A DNA stretch of 64,000 nucleotides. It comes from Sequoia sempervirens. Lineage: Eukaryota; Streptophyta; Pinopsida; Cupressales; Cupressaceae. Location: contig VDFB02344339.1 of the NCBI GenBank assembly GCA_007258455.2, positions 1 to 64,000 of the forward strand. Direction: 5' to 3'. Both the position numbers and the translations under genes were made by a program. This document shows, piece by piece, positions 58,662 through 64,000 of this stretch. The stretch's first letter is position 1; every line of letters starts with the position of its first letter. The notes beneath the pieces were generated by a model. It had not been told where the DNA came from. It searched no databases and saw nothing but the letters and a program-made list of their open reading frames with translations.

Positions 58662-59565
58662 ACTGAACCTATTTTTTGGAGGTTTCTATAGATTTGGATA
58701 CCCATTTGGCCGAAACAGACTCCAAAGTAGTTTTTCCAGATCTAGGACAAGTTTCCTAGTTGGCTTCTGCATAAGGATTTTTAGGATTCCAAACCTTTAT
58801 TCCATCCTTTTTCATCCCCCAAGTGCACACCTTCAGTTTCATCAGTTTCTATTACAATTTACCTTCATTTCTAGGTGTTTTTGCATATCCCAATGTGTTT
58901 TCAAACATATTTCATTTTTTATGTTTAGCATCAATAATCATCTTTCTTTTTCAGTTTATTGCATTTAGACATCATATTTAGGAATATTGCCTCCATCCTT
59001 GCATTTATTTTGAGTGTAGACATTACACATTTTGGGTCCATTTCTCTCCTTTTAGGCGAAAAAACCTAAAAGAGTTAGAGAACCCTTGGATACCAAAATC
59101 AGTGTCCACACCACCTAAGCCAACTAGCTAGGTTGTTTTTAGGCTTTTTAGGTAGTCTTTATTGTGCCTTCTATTTTCTTGCCATATGGATGCTAGTGCA
59201 CCCAAGAGATGCCTATGTGTCACATTGTCATCTTATAATTGCACTATCATCCTTAGACAAAGAGTTGTCTAAGGTGCAATATTGAATCTAAAACCAGCTC
59301 ACCTAGCCTACACCTAATATTTGGGTCTGCAAAGTGACAAAAAGTACTATTTGGTGCTCTTCATTCTTAATCCATAACCTTTAGAGTAAGATAAGTTAGG
59401 ACAACACTCTTCTTTTGGCTCTATGTGAACTAGAGCCTTGACATGGTTGGTCTCCCTCTCTTACAGGGGGAATATGTAGCAAAAGAACTAAAGAAATTCA
59501 AAGTGATTATATCAGCCTTTTAGTTTTTAAGGGTGCCCGCTATCAAAAATGCCCTTTTTTGATCA

Positions 59566-60628
59566 TTGAATGGAACTTCCCAATCAAAACTAGCTCAAGA
59601 GGTACCTGGAAAGATAGTTTCATTTGACACCTCCAACAATGAGCCTATTATAAGAGAAATCATAGGAAAGAAGCCCAATCAGCCCCCAAACCAACAAACT
59701 AGTAAAATCCAACCATTGGACAAACCTCCAACCAAAGAGAAAAGTCAATTGTAAACAAAAGATAAATATAGTGACAAGGACAAGACTCAAGTGACCCAAC
59801 AAGATGTTTTTATGGGGTTGTTTCAAGGGAAGTTAGAAACCCTTCCTTTCTTTGACAATTCAAATATTTGGCAAAAAATTGCATAACTATCTACTAGACT
59901 CTAGAGCTTCTACCAATGTCATGCCATTCGTAGTATGCCAAGCACTAGGAATAACTCCAACCCCTTCTAGATGAAATGTATCTCAGCTAGACAAGACTGA
60001 GGTGAACATTGTTGGGGTGATGAACAAGATCTTGATGTAGATTGTAGCAGACCCCAAGGTACAACAAGTTATTGATATGTAGGTTGCTGACATTCTCGAC
60101 ATCTACAACATCATATTGGGGAGATAATTCACCTAGGCCTTCAATGGCTATGCTGCAAATAATTACTCACATCTATGGCTACCCTACAAAGGGATGCCTA
60201 ATCAAATTCATATTGAGTGTGAGCCCCAAATGAAATTCATGATCACTGAGTACAACAATACTAATGAAGTATTGTTTGTAAAGAGGAAATTGGTAAATTA
60301 CTTCCCCATTTCCTACCAAAATGAAGAAGAAGGTGTGGAAGAGGTCCTCGTGATGTAGAATGCAACTATCAATTTGGATCCCCTTCCTAATAGCACAGAA
60401 GTGTTGATTGAGTCTGAGGATGAGGAATTCCAAGAGGACAACCATTTGGGGTTGCTTGATGGCTTCCAAGAATTCATGAAAAAGTGTGTGCAAGACCAAC
60501 TATGTCTAGGAGCTTGTATGGATTTTAAAGAGTTATTTTTGCCTAGTTGGTGTAGAGTGCACAATGCAACTCATCTTGAATTTGAGTGTTGCACGTGCCA
60601 AACAATAGTGGAACACATCAAAGAGTGA
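59566..60628 (+). pseudogene. Gypsy protease region with gag tail
   Basis: A hydrophilic Pro/Gln/Lys-rich stretch (KKPNQPPNQQTSK) precedes the protease. Its active site reads LLDSRASTNVMPF near 59888-59930, where DSGAS is usual, so the glycine after DS is replaced by Arg. An acidic linker follows (LIESEDEEFQEDN, 60410) and a Cys/His-containing end (RVHNATHLEFECCTCQ) near 60550-60600. Several stops interrupt it. Confidence 0.7.
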
Positions 60629-60781
60629 ATAACTATAAAATAGGGTATGGAAGGATAGCGAGATCAAAGCCAACCTGAGTATAAGTAGTCGCCCAAGGAT
60701 GTAGAAATAGATAATAAACTAGAGAAGAAAAATGTTTTCTCCATCAACTTCAAAGACAAGATCCCCTCTAAGTTTTAGACA

Positions 60782-61135
60782 TTGCGCTTTGATAGGTCCA
60801 AGTCCAAGCAAGGAGAAGGAGAAGGTTTTGAGCTTATCAGTCCAATGGGTAAGACTTACTTTGTTTCCCATAGATTAAAATTCTATTACACCAATAATGT
60901 AGCAGAATACAAAGCATTAGTCCATGGGTTATTGATGGCCTTGAGGAAGAAAGTCAAAATGGTACAAGTCTTTGGTGATTCTAAATTGGTCATCAAACAA
61001 GTTAGGAAGCTATACTCTTGTCATGATAGGAAGTTAGCAAACTATAGACATAGAGTATGGGATCTCATAGAAGCACTAGATGCATTCAATATTCAACTGA
61101 TCTCTTGTAGCAAGAATTAGACCACTGATGCCTTA
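60782..61135 (+). pseudogene. Additional RNase H domain upstream of RT
   Basis: Reads LRFDRSKSKQGEGEGFELISP (usual DGS is DRS), NNVAEYKALVHGL, KVKMVQVFGDSKLVIKQV, YRHRVWDLIEALDAFNI and TDALTQEAS: the blocks of the archaeal-like RNase H found as a second RNase H in plant Tat-type gypsy elements. The acidic residues D, E and D of the core are present. In the Tat elements that I know this domain follows the RT-linked RNase H; here it precedes RT. Confidence 0.75.
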
Positions 61136-61520
61136 ACTCAAGAAGCTAGTACCCTACAACCCTTATCATTGACTGGACTAAAGAAATTCACTATAGATCT
61201 CACCTCTATCATGTCAGTTCCTGATAATGTCACCAATTTCCAAGTGTTTAATGATAAAAAGCATATTCTAGACTTCATTAACAATTCAGACATATTTTCA
61301 TCCCAAATCATTGATGAAGTGGAGCCCGAGGAGGATAAGCTTGATATTGAAGGGGTAATTAATTTAAAGATGAAAATGATACCTAGGGGCATGGTTCAGT
61401 TGGAAAGAGTATTTGATTTGGATCACATCAAGGATCAAGATCAGCAGATCAAGAGGGATTCTATAGATAATCAATGTGATGCTCACAATATGGGTACTGT
61501 AGAATGTTAAAAACATTTTC
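61136..61520 (+). pseudogene. Linker between the extra RNase H and RT
   Basis: Open frame 61169-61510: SVPDNVTNFQVFNDKKHILDFINN, an acidic DEVEPEEDKLD and KMIPRGMVQLERVFD. It resembles the spacer after the extra RNase H in related elements. No catalytic motif. Confidence 0.5.
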
Positions 61521-61679
61521 ATTAGAAAGGTGTGCACCCTAGAGGAAAGAGAAGGAATTGTGGATGCCCTGCACACTTATCATGATGTGATTGATTGCAT
61601 GTATAAAGACCTCAAAACATATGACATGTTAATTATCACTCATACCATTACCCTCAAGCCAGTTGTGAGACCCTTCTAG

Positions 61680-62330
61680 TAGCATTAGTGTCCAATCAAT
61701 GTGCTACTATAACCCATTATTTTCTAAGAAGTGTAAAAGTTGTTGTCAGCCCAAATCATCTTTCTGATTAGGCATTCCACATGGGTGGCCAATTTGGTCC
61801 TAGTTAGGAAGAAAAATGGAGAAATCAGATTATGTGTGGATTTTAGGAACCTGAACAAAGCCTCTAAGAAGGATAACTATCAAGTACCCTCATTGGATGA
61901 AGTGATACAAATAGTAAACAGTTTGTATATGATGCCATTTCTTGATGGCTACTCTGGATATAACCAATTGATTGTGTAATATGAAGATAGGCACAAGACA
62001 ACATTCACCACAAAATGGGTGGCATTTGCATATAGAAGGATGTCATTTGGATTGATCATTATAGGTGCAAAATTCCAGCATGCCATGGACATAGCCTTTA
62101 AGGACCTCATTGGTAAATGCATCATCATTTATATGGATGACCTCACATTTTTTTCAAAGAAAAGAGGAGACCAAATCTCTAAATTATGTAAGGTGTTCCA
62201 TAAATCTAGAGAATTTGTTCTTCCACTGAACCCAAAGAAGTATATCTTTGGAGTGAAAAAAGGAAAACTGCTAGGGCATGTGATCTCTGAAAAGGGAATC
62301 TCCATAGATCCAGAGTGTATATAGGACATC
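61680..62330 (+). pseudogene. Gypsy reverse transcriptase
   Basis: HSTWVANLVLVRKKNGEIRLCVDFRNLNKA (61760-61860), DNYQVPSLDE, MPFLDGYSGYNQ (catalytic Asp), FAYRRMSFGL, GAKFQHAMD and CIIIYMDDLTFFSK (YMDD near 62131), then LPLNPKKYIFGVKKGKLLGHVIS. Catalytic residues are intact, but stops at 61977 and elsewhere break the frame. Confidence 0.9.
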
Positions 62331-63035
62331 TTGAAAACCCAACCTTTGGGAATGAAAAAGGAGATGAAATACTTCTTTAGAAAGATCAATTTTTTGAGGA
62401 AGTTCATCACAGGATTTGCATAAATAGTCAAGTCGTTGAACGTAACGCTCAAGCAAGATGCTAAAGTAGAGTGGATATAGGAATCCAAACAAGCTTTTGA
62501 TGAAATTAAGTGGGCCATTACAGATGCTCTAGTGCTGGTCAACCTAGATTATTTAAAGCCTTTCTACATTTTTTCTTTCACTTCAGATCATTCATGCACT
62601 AATATATTAACACATAAAGTTGATGAAGGGAATGGGAACCTTATTTCTTTCATGAGTGCTCCACTAAAGGATGATGAATTGTGTTATCATAACATTGAGA
62701 AATAGGCATATGCCTTGGTTCGTGGAGTCAAGAAGTTCAGTTATCACATCTTGAGGAACAAGATGTGTGCAATTATTCTAGGCCCAACTGTTAAGACCCC
62801 ATTGATGCAGAATAAACTAGGAGAAAGAAGATTAAAATGGGCTGCGTTGTTGCAAGAGTATGACATGGAGATTCATCCTATGAAGCTAGTTCGAGGAATA
62901 TCTCTAACCTACACAATGGCAGAAATGAAACCAAAACTCACAACTCAACAATACCATCTAGAGGATGTTTCCCCAAATGAATGGTATGATGACATAGTGT
63001 ATTATCTGTTGAATAAAAGCTGTCTGTCATGGCTT
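62330..63035 (+). pseudogene. RT connection and RNase H (gypsy type)
   Basis: KEMKYFFRKINFLRKFI (near 62355), FYIFSFTSDHSC, NLISFMSAPLKDDELCYHNIEK, stop, AYALVRGVKKFSYHI, LGERRLKWAALLQEYDMEI: the gypsy RNase H blocks. The first catalytic Asp position reads SFTSD (near 62575). Confidence 0.75.
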
Positions 63036-63139
63036 TAAGTCTAGAAAAATGCTTTAAGATTGAAAAGTGAAAGCTATATGTTGCAAGGGGCTATATTGTA
63101 CAAGAGGAATCACTAAGAATTTATCTCAAATGCCTAAGA

Positions 63140-63960
63140 AAATTAGAAGTAGCTAAAGTTTTGAAACAATTTCACGATAAGTTCGGGATAGGTCATGGGT
63201 CAGGTCCTTCGACAACTCATTAGATTCTATGGGTTGGATACTATTGGCTGACCTTGTTCAAAGATTCCCACAACCACATTCAATCATGTCATGTCTTCCA
63301 AACCATTGCCACCAAAGAAGGGTATGATGTTGTTCCACTGTAGCCAATTGTTGAGGTAAGGCATTTTACTCAGTGGGGAATTGACTTCATTGGTTTGGCA
63401 AACCCACCATCCTCTACAAGACACAGGTACATTCTGACCGCTACTGATTTTTGCACTAGATGGATTGAAGTAATTACTTATAGGCAATGAATGGCTGAAG
63501 TAGTTGTCAATTTTATGGAAAATTTCATTACAAATCATTTTGGTTGTCCATTTTCCCTAGTCTACGATAATGGTCTCGTGTTTTCTTCCCTTAAGTTTGC
63601 AAGTTGGGAATTTGATTATGGGATTGTACTTAAATTTTCGTCCAATTATTATCCTCAAGGGAATGGTCTAGCTGAATCCATGAAAAATAACTTTTTGACC
63701 ATCATATGTAAACTACTTGATAAGAATCCAAAGGACTGGCATACCTAATTACGATTTTCCCTATGGGCCAATTGGACTCAACATAAAGTTGCTTTAGCAA
63801 TTTCCTAATTTTGTCTTTTCTTATGGTTTGGAGCATGCCTTCCTAGTACACTTCAAAATCCCTACACTACAATTCATCAATACCTATTATGAGGAGGGAG
63901 AACACCATGAGGGTTGCTTAGCTAAGCTACTCCATTTGGAAGAAGTCCACAACGAAGCAA
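63140..63960 (+). pseudogene. Gypsy integrase
   Basis: A degraded HHCC region (HNHIQSCHVFQ near 63270) precedes the core WGIDFIGLAN (63370), ATDFCTRWIEVI (D near 63445), GCPFSLVYDNGLVF (D near 63567) and YPQGNGLAESMKNNF (E near 63674). D, D and E are present. The C-terminus (FSLWANWTQHKVALA) runs to the window end with stops. Confidence 0.88.
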
Positions 63961-64000
63961 TATAATTTTTTCCAAACATTAGGGTGTAGTAAGGAGATGG

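Larger units (their letters stand above)
57915..59027 (+). repeat. 5' LTR of the right-hand gypsy element
   Basis: U3 with two hairpin units (57919-57994), TATA box (58102-58109), an R-region-like TAAACCCTAATTG stretch, further hairpin words in U5 (58629-58661), and an end at CATTACA (59027), placed by alignment with the minus-oriented LTR at 17.3 kb. The 5' boundary is uncertain because the LINE's truncated end abuts it. The 3' LTR is beyond the window. Confidence 0.65.
59028..64000 (+). mobile_element. Gypsy element interior, runs out of the window
   Basis: Order: short leader, remnant of gag C-terminus (59566-59830), protease, extra RNase H, RT, RNase H, integrase. Many in-frame stops and frame changes show that it is dead. 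Only about 0.8 kb separates LTR and protease, so most of gag is deleted or beyond recognition. Confidence 0.85.

Overview
The window looks like intergenic DNA from a large, repeat-rich seed-plant genome. A conifer or other gymnosperm fits best. The evidence is the AT-rich sequence (about two thirds A+T by eye), the plant-type LTR retrotransposons and LINE, TTTAGGG-like telomeric words, plant-style introns, and a conserved-looking unknown ORF (minus strand, 7.9-11.0 kb) of a kind I associate with conifer genomes; that last association is recall, not a search. I see no intact host gene, rRNA, tRNA or CRISPR. Almost everything is transposable-element sequence, and much of it is nested.

Left part (1-20.9 kb). 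Element B, a pol-less LTR retrotransposon (<1-5376) whose 5' LTR is cut by the window edge, sits inside the reverse-transcriptase region of a Ty1/copia element. The 3' half of that copia element is at 5377-7819. Next come a decayed minus-strand ORF (7.9-11.0 kb), a GC-richer stretch without a call, and a probable LTR end with a primer-binding site at 14.09 kb. That LTR end carries a long inverted repeat (13.63-13.97 kb). A decayed gag-like region follows (14.4-16.0 kb), then a minus-oriented gypsy LTR (17.3-18.6 kb).

Central nest (20.9-57.9 kb). A minus-strand LINE has been split into three pieces. (1) An 18.8-kb copia-type element (21492-40335, TSD AAGAG) inserted near its 3' end. (2) A 13.3-kb element with about 6-kb LTRs and only a 1.24-kb non-coding interior (24648-37927, TSD TCTTT) inserted inside the copia element. 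(3) A 12.7-kb DNA transposon (42439-55183, TSD TGAT) inserted between the LINE's C-terminal part and its RNase H. Removing the transposon and one TGAT copy restores the LINE reading frame exactly. The DNA transposon carries a decayed DDE transposase with introns on the plus strand, a multi-exon proline-rich accessory gene on the minus strand, arrays of GGGATCCC and GATCCCCTTAAG words, and 0.8-kb higher-order repeats with telomere-like TTTAGGG runs.

Right part (57.9-64 kb). A gypsy element on the plus strand (LTR about 57915-59027, pol to beyond the window end) has the order protease, extra RNase H, RT, RNase H, integrase. It is broken by many stops. Its LTR is related to the oppositely oriented LTR at 17.3-18.6 kb. 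Both carry a repeated hairpin word in U3 and U5, with a different word in each element and paired changes in the stem.

The strongest candidates for something undescribed are the DNA transposon with its accessory gene and motif arrays, the giant-LTR non-coding element carrying LRR-like gene fragments, and the element-specific hairpin words of the gypsy LTRs.
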